Source: JALNZU01 sp964592175
GTDB lineage: Bacteria; Bacteroidota; Bacteroidia; Bacteroidales; F082
Assembly (NCBI GenBank): GCA_964592175.1
Contig: CAZQBU010000015.1
Coordinates: 1 to 64,000, forward strand
Direction: 5' to 3'
Length of the DNA: 64,000 nt
Both the position numbers and the translations under genes were made by a program. Below, piece after piece: positions 8,507 through 16,384 of the stretch (position 1 is the first letter of the stretch; each line of letters begins with the position of its first letter). A model generated the notes under the pieces. The model did no database searches and was not told the DNA's origin. It saw only the letters and a program-made list of their open reading frames with translations.

Positions 8507-9736
8507 TTAACACCCCCCGGATCCTGCCGGTGGAGCTTCCATTTCAACAATTGTTGTAACAGCCTTTTTCCTGCTTACAGTCTTTTCGGCTGCTTGCCCT
8601 GTCTTAAAGGCTTCATTTGCCTGCTTTCCAAATCTGGCATAAAACTGATCCATTTCATTCAAGCTTTCGGTTTCATGGTTTTGGCCAAAATATTGATCAA
8701 AAAAGCCATTTAATCCGCCTTTTAATACACGAATATTCGTCAAGCCTTCGCGAGCCAACAGCATCCAGGCCTGATCGGCTTTTGCTGAAGAAAAACTATA
8801 AAGTACAACTTGCTTATTTGTAGATTTTAGAAGTTTTTTGGTGCTTGGCGTCAAAATATATTCCATATCTATATGCAGTGCTCCCGGAAAACTAAATTGC
8901 GCAAAGTCTTCGGCTGAACGCACATCAACCAACATCAAGTCGTTTGCTTTAGAATGCAGCAGTTTATATGCTACTTCATTTGCTTCGGTATATTGCTCGC
9001 CATTCACAGCTGTTTGAAGCAGGGTTTTTGCGTCTTTTTGATACCATTTTGCAGTTGGCGCTTGTGGTAATATCAACACCAACAATGCCAAGCCAAACAT
9101 CAGCGCAAAAGGCAATCGATATGATGGATGAAACCATCCGCCGGTATCTGTTTTAATATTATTGACGGAATCTTCAATGTTTCGTGTTATTACGAAGGCT
9201 GCCAAAGCAACAACTACCAGCAAAAACACAAACCATTCTCTGCTCAGGCCTAAGCTATCATAAACAAAAATACTTCCTAAATTTTTTGCGGTATAAATAG
9301 AATGGAAGCTATCGTAAAATGTTCCAAAAAGGAAGACTCCGATTAGCAGACCAATTACAAATACCATTGCATCAATCTTACCGATAACGGCTGCCACAAC
9401 ACTCGTGCCCGGACAAAATCCTCCTAAAATAAAGCCCAATCCCATGATAGCGCCTCCAATAAGGATTGACCATAGAAAAGTAGGGTTGATATAGAGCAAA
9501 TCATAATCTATCCAACCTATATATTGAAAGAGCAGCAGTCCTAATGCGGCAGTAATTGCAGCTGTAAAAAACACGCGCAATACCACGAAGTCATAGCCGT
9601 AAAAAACGCCGGCAAGCTTGCGTGCATTACTGAAACCACCTTGTTCCAGTACATAGCCAAACCCTAATCCGATAACAAAAGCGAAAAACAAATTCAGGTC
9701 AGCATTTATAAATCCTTGTGGAATTAACGGTCCCAT
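8507..9736 (-). CDS. YeeE/YedE transporter half fused to a degenerate rhodanese, Gly-Gly-Cys tail
   Basis: The start at MGPLIPQG (9736) is set by a rare strong ribosome-binding site, AGGAGG, 6 bases upstream. Residues 12-185 hold a YeeE/YedE (TsuA-type) sulfur-transport half with the motif GGFCPGTS (C108). One further helix follows (about 208-224). Residues 252-350 are a rhodanese domain whose catalytic Cys is Ser314 (VVLYSFSS). A ~50-residue linker then ends APPAGSGGC, with Cys last. YeeE/YedE proteins import thiosulfate or related sulfur species. It lies 19 bp after the smaller YeeE gene; together they likely make one transporter. Confidence 0.85.
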   Translation of the reverse strand: MGPLIPQGFINADLNLFFAFVIGLGFGYVLEQGGFSNARKLAGVFYGYDFVVLRVFFTAAITAALGLLLFQYIGWIDYDLLYINPTFLWSILIGGAIMGLGFILGGFCPGTSVVAAVIGKIDAMVFVIGLLIGVFLFGTFYDSFHSIYTAKNLGSIFVYDSLGLSREWFVFLLVVVALAAFVITRNIEDSVNNIKTDTGGWFHPSYRLPFALMFGLALLVLILPQAPTAKWYQKDAKTLLQTAVNGEQYTEANEVAYKLLHSKANDLMLVDVRSAEDFAQFSFPGALHIDMEYILTPSTKKLLKSTNKQVVLYSFSSAKADQAWMLLAREGLTNIRVLKGGLNGFFDQYFGQNHETESLNEMDQFYARFGKQANEAFKTGQAAEKTVSRKKAVTTIVEMEAPPAGSGGC

Positions 9737-9755
9737 AATTTTCCTCCTATAATTA

Positions 9756-10277
9756 TTATCGTATCCAAAGTTTTCTAAAGAAATAAGCCATAATATATCC
9801 GCTACCAAAAATTGCTATCATGGTAAGGAATCCGGCGGTTGAGAGTACAGCCATCCCGCTTAATGCGGCTCCGCTGGTACATCCACGGCCAAACTGTGAG
9901 CCAATGCCAAACAATATTCCGCCCAACAAGGCGAATATCAGTCGCGTAGAATTATTTATACGCGGACCTTTATCAACTTTAAAGCCTGCTCTTCCGGACA
10001 TAAACCCGGAATAAAATGCTCCTGCTAATACGCCAAGCACAAGATATACAAGCCAGTTTTTCATGGGGCGGCCATCGCCATCTGCAAAAAAGGAAGCATA
10101 AAACGGATTTTCGGCAGCATATTCAGGTGAAACACTACCAACAGTCTGTATTACAACACTTTTTACTGCACCACTGGCTCCCAAACCCCGCCCTGTAACA
10201 AAAAAGGCTGCCAATAATACCAAACCAAGCAAAAACCCGGCAAGGTATGAATTCATATATGATTTAGGTTGTTCCAT
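9756..10277 (-). CDS. YeeE/YedE half-size sulfur transporter
   Basis: A 173-aa integral membrane protein with about four helices. It carries the family motif GRGCTSGAALSG near residue 130, whose Cys is expected to relay thiosulfate sulfur through the membrane as in TsuA. Start MEQPKS (10277) is chosen; an ATG at 10295 overlaps the preceding stop and is possible. It is half the length of full TsuA proteins, so it probably pairs with the neighbouring YeeE-rhodanese fusion. There is no Gly-Gly-Cys tail. Confidence 0.85.
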   Translation of the reverse strand: MEQPKSYMNSYLAGFLLGLVLLAAFFVTGRGLGASGAVKSVVIQTVGSVSPEYAAENPFYASFFADGDGRPMKNWLVYLVLGVLAGAFYSGFMSGRAGFKVDKGPRINNSTRLIFALLGGILFGIGSQFGRGCTSGAALSGMAVLSTAGFLTMIAIFGSGYIMAYFFRKLWIR

Positions 10278-10288
10278 ATCAGTAAGTT

Positions 10289-11365
10289 TTAACATCCACC
10301 TTGTATGGTTTTTACTTCAACCTCTACTTCCACAGGAGCATCCTCGTCACCACCAATAATTGGGAAATTTTTCTTATGGAAATCAGACCAATAGGTGCCG
10401 GGCTTCTCTTCAAAGTTTGCTAAAGTAGCATGGATGAAGCTGTTTGATCCATAAATAATTGAATAGGCATCATATCCCAGCATTCTCAAGTAGGCCACTA
10501 CATGCGCACTGTGCATACCGGTAAAACAGTAAACGATAACCGGCTTATCAGTAGGCAATGTAAGCAAATCGGCATCCGGATGTAATGTCTTTTTTGGTGT
10601 GTACTGAACTGCGCCCGGAATATGTCCGTAATTAATGTATTTTTCATTGGGCCAATAGTTTACCACATAATATTCACTGCCTTTTTCCATCACATCTTGG
10701 TATGATTTAGTGAATGAGCTTATAGGCTGGCTCAATAAATATTGGGCACGTTCTTTTGCAATCTCATAAGCAGTGGTACCATTGGTTTGTAGATTTGGCA
10801 ATGTGGTAGGAGCTGCCTTTTCATTGGCTTCGTGCTCAAGTTTGCCTTCAAGTACATTACTGGTAATCATATCCCATCCGGTGGTAGCAAATGCTTCGTT
10901 CCAGCTGCTTAATCCAAAACGGATAAAAAACGTATTGTCGAAGCCAAGCAAACGTGTAATTGATGTGGCATAAGATGACATTTGTCCACGGTTGTCCACA
11001 AAAATAATTTTATCAAAAGAAGAAGCTTCGATTCCCGAATTCATATACTCAATTAAATCGGCAGGCTGCACATTTACTGAACCGGGTATATGTGCTTCAG
11101 CAAATTGGTCTTCGGTACGTATGTCGATTAAAAGAATGTTTTCGGTTTCAAGATTTGAATAAATTTCTCCTGAATTCAATACGGCAGGTACCAAGGGGTC
11201 GTTAATGAAGTCGCCGTTTTCCAAGAAAAGTTCAAGTAATACACCGCTTTGATTTTGTAATGAATCTTTTGTTTCTTTTTGTGATGTTGATGAAGAGCAA
11301 GCATTCATGCTAATCATTGCTATCACCAAAACCATAAGCATTAAAAAAGGATTCTGTTTTTTCAT
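10289..11365 (-). CDS. Lipoprotein with two rhodanese domains and Gly-Gly-Cys tail
   Basis: A 358-aa exported lipoprotein: hydrophobic signal, lipobox SMNAC, lipidated C23. Rhodanese domain 1 (about 45-165) has Asp124 in place of the catalytic Cys (IIFVDNRG). Domain 2 (about 195-315) keeps it: VIVYCFTGMHSAH, C280. After an acidic stretch of alternating Val and Glu the protein ends KTIQGGC. Rhodaneses move sulfane sulfur between donors and thiols. Position between the cytochrome b and the YeeE transporters suggests it hands periplasmic sulfur to the transporter; that is inference. Confidence 0.85.
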   Translation of the reverse strand: MKKQNPFLMLMVLVIAMISMNACSSSTSQKETKDSLQNQSGVLLELFLENGDFINDPLVPAVLNSGEIYSNLETENILLIDIRTEDQFAEAHIPGSVNVQPADLIEYMNSGIEASSFDKIIFVDNRGQMSSYATSITRLLGFDNTFFIRFGLSSWNEAFATTGWDMITSNVLEGKLEHEANEKAAPTTLPNLQTNGTTAYEIAKERAQYLLSQPISSFTKSYQDVMEKGSEYYVVNYWPNEKYINYGHIPGAVQYTPKKTLHPDADLLTLPTDKPVIVYCFTGMHSAHVVAYLRMLGYDAYSIIYGSNSFIHATLANFEEKPGTYWSDFHKKNFPIIGGDEDAPVEVEVEVKTIQGGC

Positions 11366-11385
11366 TTTATTTAATTTGATTTTTA

Positions 11386-12048
11386 TTAGTTACTAGTATC
11401 TGATTCGTCTTTTGTTTTTTCTGTTTCTTCATCCTCATCTTCCAACTCTTCCCAACCGGTTATCATGGCTTTCAGATTGGATGTTAACGTATGCCCTGTA
11501 GTGATAAGATACAGGTGCACAATAATAAATGCCATCATTAAAAAGGCTCCAAACGTATGAATTAGTGCCACCAATTCAAGGTTTTCGATATTTGCAATTT
11601 GCATCTTATCGCCTTGGGGGTAACGATAAAACATATAGATAAGTCCGGAAATTACCATTACGGGAATAAACAAAACCTTCAGCCCGAGATATACCAAACG
11701 CTGAAGCGGATTCAGCTTGCTTAAAACCGTCTTTTTTGTGGGATGAGGCGCATTACGAAATATTCCAAAAAGATAATATTCCACTTGTGCCTGCAGGTTT
11801 TTCGTGGTGGGGATATATTGTTTCCATTCACCGGTGGTAAAATGCCAGAAGATAGCGAAAACGATTAAAATAATAAGTGCCCAAGCGGCTTTATTATGCA
11901 AGCTTACAGCTGTTTCAAAGCCAAATAAATTATATGAGCTATGGATTTCGAATCCGGTTAGTGCCAGCACAAATATCAACAAGGCTTGATTCCAATGCCA
12001 AAATCTTTCAAAGCCTTTATATACATATACTTTCTTAAGTTTTTTCAT
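11386..12048 (-). CDS. Membrane cytochrome b (PhsC / FdnI-like)
   Basis: A 220-aa di-haem b membrane subunit of the kind that links the quinone pool to periplasmic reductases. Four helices are visible (about 18-36, 52-70, 108-128, 150-170). Candidate haem ligands are His18 in RFWHWNQ, His51 in LHNKAAW, His64 near FWHFT, and His residues in IHTFGAF and VHLYL. An acidic C-terminal tail follows. It lies 11 bp after the octaheme cytochrome gene, so the two very likely form a quinol:cytochrome electron route, presumably quinol oxidation feeding the octaheme enzyme. Confidence 0.85.
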   Translation of the reverse strand: MKKLKKVYVYKGFERFWHWNQALLIFVLALTGFEIHSSYNLFGFETAVSLHNKAAWALIILIVFAIFWHFTTGEWKQYIPTTKNLQAQVEYYLFGIFRNAPHPTKKTVLSKLNPLQRLVYLGLKVLFIPVMVISGLIYMFYRYPQGDKMQIANIENLELVALIHTFGAFLMMAFIIVHLYLITTGHTLTSNLKAMITGWEELEDEDEETEKTKDESDTSN

Positions 12049-12059
12049 GAGGATTAGTT

Positions 12060-13661
12060 TTAATGGGTTTGAGCCAATTTATTTTTCCGTGCAGTGGTAA
12101 ATCGTATCAATGCATGCACTACTACACCCACGAGCGATAGGATTAATAGCATATTACCTGCAAAATCAAGCATTTCGTTTCGATCGCGTCCGGGCATATA
12201 AAAATCGGTAAGCGATGCCAAGCGCCCTTCATCACGTGTATGACATTCTTTGCAGCTTACTGTTTCATGAGCCGGAGACACCATATGGTTAATCGGGAGA
12301 TACATTTCAGTAGGTATGAAGTCATGATGTCCGCTATAAGGCAAACCGACGTATGCCATGCCTTCTTCTATGGCACGCTCCCACTCAAGGTCAACCCAAA
12401 GTGCTCCTTTGCCTTTTTCTCGATCCCATAATTTAGCTTGGATGAGGGTCAGGTTTTCGGTGTCATACGGCTGTCTTCCACGATGCACCTTCATGGGGAT
12501 AATCTTACTTTGTGGATCATTATATGAACCAAATAAGGTGTTCATCTTAATGAAAGCCTGAGTAGTATCAATTTTATCTGATAATAAATGGTGGTCAGCA
12601 GTACCGTTAAACCAAGCATATTCAGGCACTACATTTGTTGCCCACTCAAAATCACCTTTTATGGATGCATAGGTAACATTTCCTTCATCATCTGTTTCTT
12701 CAAAGCCTTGACCATCTTTTTTGCGGGTAGCCGTAGACCAATCCCAATATGATTTTGTTGGGTTCACCTTTGCATAAACCGGGATATGACAAGTTTGACA
12801 AGCAATTTTAATGGTATGCTCATTTAAAATTCCTTTGGTATGCGGTGTATCAGTATGACATTCGTCGCAGCTCAAACGCCCTTCATTCGATGAGGAAGTG
12901 CCATAATATTTTCCTTTAAACTGATGGTTTTCTGCGGTATGGCAGTCGATGCAACGCATATCCAAGCCATCAACTCCCATATGCACATCCACTTCACTAC
13001 CTGCTGTAAGCAATGCCAACTCCAAATCACCATGCTTAACATTGTTTCCGCCACCACCCATAAAGTGACAGTTTCCGCAATTTTCACTCTTGGGTAATCC
13101 CATCGAACCTAAAATAGCCTTAAAATCAGGTCCGTTTTCACCCATTACGGGATATCCGGCGCCGCCCCCTGCCTTTGCATAAGTGCCCGTATTGTCGTGA
13201 CAAACAATACAGTCAATGTTAAACTCGTTTTCAAAATCAAAGCTCTTGTCGCCCCAACCGTAACCGGCATGGCACTTCATACAGCTTCCTTCATTTGACT
13301 GCACCCCGGTACAAAAGTTGTTTAACAAATTCTTTTTGCCCAAATAAACAACACCCCTCCCGGGAATAAATTCCTCACGCTCCCACTGAAAGTGTGCAGT
13401 TTGAAGCATCTCATGACCACGCTCGGTATGACAGCTTAAACATGCAGCTGTGATTTCATGAGGATTTTGAAAATCCTGCTGAAGGATTTCCATCTTACTA
13501 TGATCAACACCGGGCTGCTGTTTCACTGAATATTGCTCGCGAAGCGTATCCAGCTTTTGATACGGGTCCGAGGGCTCACGCAAAGCAACTGTAACAATGA
13601 TCAACGGCGCTATAATAGCTAGAAAAAATGTGATAGCCGTTGTGAAATTTTTTACCTTCAT
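12060..13661 (-). CDS. Octaheme c-type cytochrome, tetrathionate reductase (OTR) family
   Basis: A 533-aa protein with exactly eight CxxCH motifs, at residues 74, 127, 151, 195, 237, 265, 288 and 470. The long gap before the last haem is typical of the OTR family, known from Shewanella to reduce tetrathionate, nitrite and hydroxylamine in vitro. An N-terminal helix (8-27) acts as export signal or anchor. A second helix near the C-terminus (498-520) anchors it, next to the cytochrome b. It is the first gene of the sulfur operon. The natural substrate is unproven; YeeE and rhodanese neighbours favour a sulfur oxyanion over nitrogen species. Confidence 0.9.
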   Translation of the reverse strand: MKVKNFTTAITFFLAIIAPLIIVTVALREPSDPYQKLDTLREQYSVKQQPGVDHSKMEILQQDFQNPHEITAACLSCHTERGHEMLQTAHFQWEREEFIPGRGVVYLGKKNLLNNFCTGVQSNEGSCMKCHAGYGWGDKSFDFENEFNIDCIVCHDNTGTYAKAGGGAGYPVMGENGPDFKAILGSMGLPKSENCGNCHFMGGGGNNVKHGDLELALLTAGSEVDVHMGVDGLDMRCIDCHTAENHQFKGKYYGTSSSNEGRLSCDECHTDTPHTKGILNEHTIKIACQTCHIPVYAKVNPTKSYWDWSTATRKKDGQGFEETDDEGNVTYASIKGDFEWATNVVPEYAWFNGTADHHLLSDKIDTTQAFIKMNTLFGSYNDPQSKIIPMKVHRGRQPYDTENLTLIQAKLWDREKGKGALWVDLEWERAIEEGMAYVGLPYSGHHDFIPTEMYLPINHMVSPAHETVSCKECHTRDEGRLASLTDFYMPGRDRNEMLDFAGNMLLILSLVGVVVHALIRFTTARKNKLAQTH

Positions 13662-13739
13662 GTCCTAAGTTGATTTATTTATTTCTACAATATATTCAAT
13701 CAGAATAAATTTATTAATAATATGTTAAATTTACATATG

Positions 13740-13747
13740 CAAATGTA
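13740..13747 (-). promoter_or_regulatory. Candidate -7 element of the sulfur operon
   Basis: TACATTTG on the minus strand, about 79 bases before the octaheme cytochrome start. There is no clear -33 box, which would fit an activator-dependent promoter. Confidence 0.35.
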
Positions 13748-14081
13748 TGCATACTTCCCTAATTCCTTTGTTTATCATCTAATTTAGTTTGTTTCTAAAT
13801 ACTGTGCTAAATTATTATTTTTCAGCCATATAAATAGGGTTTATTATTTAGAATGATTATAAATTACGTGAGAAAAAAGCATCTAAATCAATAACTAAAT
13901 TATTGACAAGATTATACAGCCTGCTAACAATAGGATTAAAAACTTTCATACGGTAATTATTTTTTAGTTAGAAGTAGATATTCCATGCCAACTAATTCAA
14001 AGTAAGCGCACTCATTTTTTCATCCTTTATCGAGAGAAGGATATACTTAACTATTCGCATCAAAGTTCCACACATTTAATG

Positions 14082-14089
14082 TAATTTTG
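14082..14089 (+). promoter_or_regulatory. -7 element of lipA-lipB
   Basis: TAATTTTG, 24 bases upstream of the lipA start; no good -33 match. Confidence 0.45.
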
Positions 14090-14113
14090 CACGCATAACT
14101 AAATATAACTATC

Positions 14114-14977
14114 ATGGAAAACGCTCGTACAAATACTATACTACGCAAACCTGAATGGCTCAAAACCAAAGTTCCGGCCGGTAAAACTTATTTATCGGTT
14201 CGTGAAATTGTTGAACACAATAAACTACATACAATTTGCACCAGCGGTCATTGTCCCAATATGCACGAATGCTGGGGTCGAGGCACTGCCACTTTAATGA
14301 TTCTGGGAGATATATGCACGCGCTCCTGCGGATTTTGCAATGTAAAAACCGGCAGACCCTTGCCTGTTGATTTGAAAGAACCTTCACGGGTAGCCGAATC
14401 AGTAAAGCTGATGAAGCTAAAGCATGTAGTCATCACTTCTGTTGACCGTGACGATTTAAAAGACGGAGGAGCCGGTATTTGGGCATTGACAATCAAAGCC
14501 ATTAAAGAACAATCGCCCGGTACCACAATGGAAACACTTATCCCAGATTTTGACGGAAAAGAAGAGCTGATTATGCAGGTTGTAGAAGCCGGTCCGGAAG
14601 TGATTTCTCATAACCTGGAAACGGTCCGCAGAATCACGCCCTGGGTTCGCAGCCGTGCAAAATATGATGTAAGTCTCAAAGTACTCGAAACACTGGCCAA
14701 AAGCGGTGTCATAACTAAATCGGGTATTATGCTGGGTCTTGGCGAAACGCGCGAAGAAGTGCTGGAAACCATGGATGATTTAGTAGCGGTAGGTGTGAAA
14801 GTAATGACGATTGGTCAGTATTTACAACCCACGCTAAAGCATTTGCCGGTAAAGGAATATGTAAGCCCGGAACAATTCAAAGAATACGAAACAATTGGTT
14901 TGGAAAAGGGATTCCGTCATGTTGAAAGCGGTCCACTTGTAAGAAGCTCCTACAGAGCTGAAAAACATTTATTGTAA
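14114..14977 (+). CDS. lipA: Lipoyl synthase
   Basis: Radical-SAM enzyme inserting two sulfurs into octanoyl groups on lipoyl domains. The 287-aa protein has both clusters: the auxiliary CTSGHCPNMHEC (CX4CX5C, about residues 42-53) and the SAM-binding CTRSCGFC (CX3CX2C, about 68-75). The RSSYRAEKH end carries the conserved Arg-Ser-Ser motif that binds the auxiliary cluster. It is followed after 2 bp by lipB, one operon. Confidence 0.97.
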   Translation: MENARTNTILRKPEWLKTKVPAGKTYLSVREIVEHNKLHTICTSGHCPNMHECWGRGTATLMILGDICTRSCGFCNVKTGRPLPVDLKEPSRVAESVKLMKLKHVVITSVDRDDLKDGGAGIWALTIKAIKEQSPGTTMETLIPDFDGKEELIMQVVEAGPEVISHNLETVRRITPWVRSRAKYDVSLKVLETLAKSGVITKSGIMLGLGETREEVLETMDDLVAVGVKVMTIGQYLQPTLKHLPVKEYVSPEQFKEYETIGLEKGFRHVESGPLVRSSYRAEKHLL

Positions 14978-14979
14978 GA

Positions 14980-15678
14980 ATGGTTTACGCAAATTTCAGG
15001 GATTTAAAACAAATGCACTACAAAGCCTGCTGGGATTTGCAGGAATCGCTTTTTAGTGCACGAACGAAATCCAAACTTGAGGGCAGCCCATCAGAAGATG
15101 GGTTTATAGGAGATTTGCTGTTTGTAGAGCATCCCCATGTTTTTACGATAGGCAAAAGCGGCAAAGACGAGAATTTACTCATCAGCGAGCAACAGTTACA
15201 AGGGAAAGGAGCCGAGTTTTTTCACATCAACCGTGGTGGCGATATTACATATCACGGCCCCGGTCAAATAGTGGGTTATCCTATATTTGATATTGATGCA
15301 TTAGGTCTTGGAGTTCGAAATTATGTGTTTAATCTGGAAGAAGTTATAATCCGCACACTAAAACAGTTTTCCATTCTTGCTGACCGTTTGGAGGGGGCTG
15401 CGGGAGTATGGATTGAACCGGAAAAGAAAGATAAATCACGAAAAATATGTGCGATTGGCGTACGGGCAAGCCGTGGAGTTACCATGCATGGCTTTGCGTT
15501 TAATATCAATACCGATTTATCGTTTTATAACTTGATAAACCCATGCGGATTTACTGACAGAGGGGTTAGTTCACTTGAAAAGGAATTGGATGAACCACAA
15601 GATATTGAACAAGTCAAACAAGTGCTACGAACTGAATTTGAGCAAGTATTTAATATACGGCTTAAAGCAGTTGAATAA
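14980..15678 (+). CDS. lipB: Octanoyl-(acyl-carrier-protein):protein transferase
   Basis: Transfers octanoate from ACP to lipoyl-dependent enzymes, giving the LipA substrate. The 232-aa protein has the family motif RGGDITYHGPGQIVGYPI (about 87-104), the catalytic Lys/Cys region ending KICAIGVRASRGVTMHGFA (about 150-168) and NPCGFTDRGVSSL near 187. Here the conserved Cys is C188 in PCGF. It overlaps the convergent recO by 17 bp. Confidence 0.95.
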   Translation: MVYANFRDLKQMHYKACWDLQESLFSARTKSKLEGSPSEDGFIGDLLFVEHPHVFTIGKSGKDENLLISEQQLQGKGAEFFHINRGGDITYHGPGQIVGYPIFDIDALGLGVRNYVFNLEEVIIRTLKQFSILADRLEGAAGVWIEPEKKDKSRKICAIGVRASRGVTMHGFAFNINTDLSFYNLINPCGFTDRGVSSLEKELDEPQDIEQVKQVLRTEFEQVFNIRLKAVE

Positions 15679-16384
15679 GCACATTATAAGATTGCATTTC
15701 GCCAAATCCCGGCATATGCAACTGATAATAATGCAGCAAATGACTTAATAGTTCACGTCGTGTTTCCCGTGAAAAAGACACACTGCCAAAGCTGTCGAGC
15801 CTCAAATTACACAAGTTCAAGAAATGAATGCTATCCACTGCCGAAATAGCTGCAGGTCCCGCAATATGAGCAGGTTTAAACTCCCCATCGAGCAAATCAA
15901 ATGCAAAACCTTCCGAATAACTATCCGTTTTTGGGTAAAACCCAAGGTGGCGACTTAGCTCCAACATAAAATAAAGATGGAAATCGGCATATTTCTCAGT
16001 ACGTAAATCAAACCATTCCAACGCATTACGTATAAACGCAAACAAAGCAGGATTTGCGATATGCTCTTTCAGGCTTCTGCTTAAAAGTTCACTTAAAAAT
16101 ATAACGATTGAACTTTTGAAAATATCCGAAGAAAAAGAATAAAAAGGCGTGGCAATAGCAACTTCTTTAAAATAATGCAAATCCTTTGCCGGATGGATAT
16201 TTGCTTCAAAGATTAATAAGTTAAGCGGCTGGAAAAAGGCCGGTTTAAGGCGCGATTTTTTCCCAAAAGCTCCTTTAATTATAAACGACTGCAGCCCATG
16301 CGATTCGGTATAAATACGTACGATAAGACTAGAGTCTCCATATCTGATTTGCTGTAAGACAATTCCAAGATTTTGCTTACTCAT
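15662..16384 (-). CDS. recO: DNA repair protein RecO
   Basis: Recombination mediator that loads RecA with RecR. The 240-aa protein has the N-terminal OB fold (residues 1-80, including GIVLQQIRYGDSSLIVRIYT) and a helical C-terminal domain. It lacks an obvious Cys4 zinc site, as is usual in Bacteroidota. Its start codon overlaps the porZ stop by 4 bp, so the genes are translationally coupled. Confidence 0.93.
   Translation of the reverse strand: MSKQNLGIVLQQIRYGDSSLIVRIYTESHGLQSFIIKGAFGKKSRLKPAFFQPLNLLIFEANIHPAKDLHYFKEVAIATPFYSFSSDIFKSSIVIFLSELLSRSLKEHIANPALFAFIRNALEWFDLRTEKYADFHLYFMLELSRHLGFYPKTDSYSEGFAFDLLDGEFKPAHIAGPAAISAVDSIHFLNLCNLRLDSFGSVSFSRETRRELLSHLLHYYQLHMPGFGEMQSYNVLIQLL

Larger units (their letters stand above)
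13662..14113. other. Divergent intergenic region, OTR operon and lipA
   Basis: 452 bp, AT-rich, without a gene that I can support. It holds a candidate -7 element for each direction (13740-13747 minus; 14082-14089 plus), a 19-bp inverted repeat TCAATAA-N5-TTATTGA at 13888-13906 that could be an operator, and a short ATCCTT/AAGGAT hairpin near 14020-14042. I find no TGTGA-N6-TCACA site. Confidence 0.5.
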
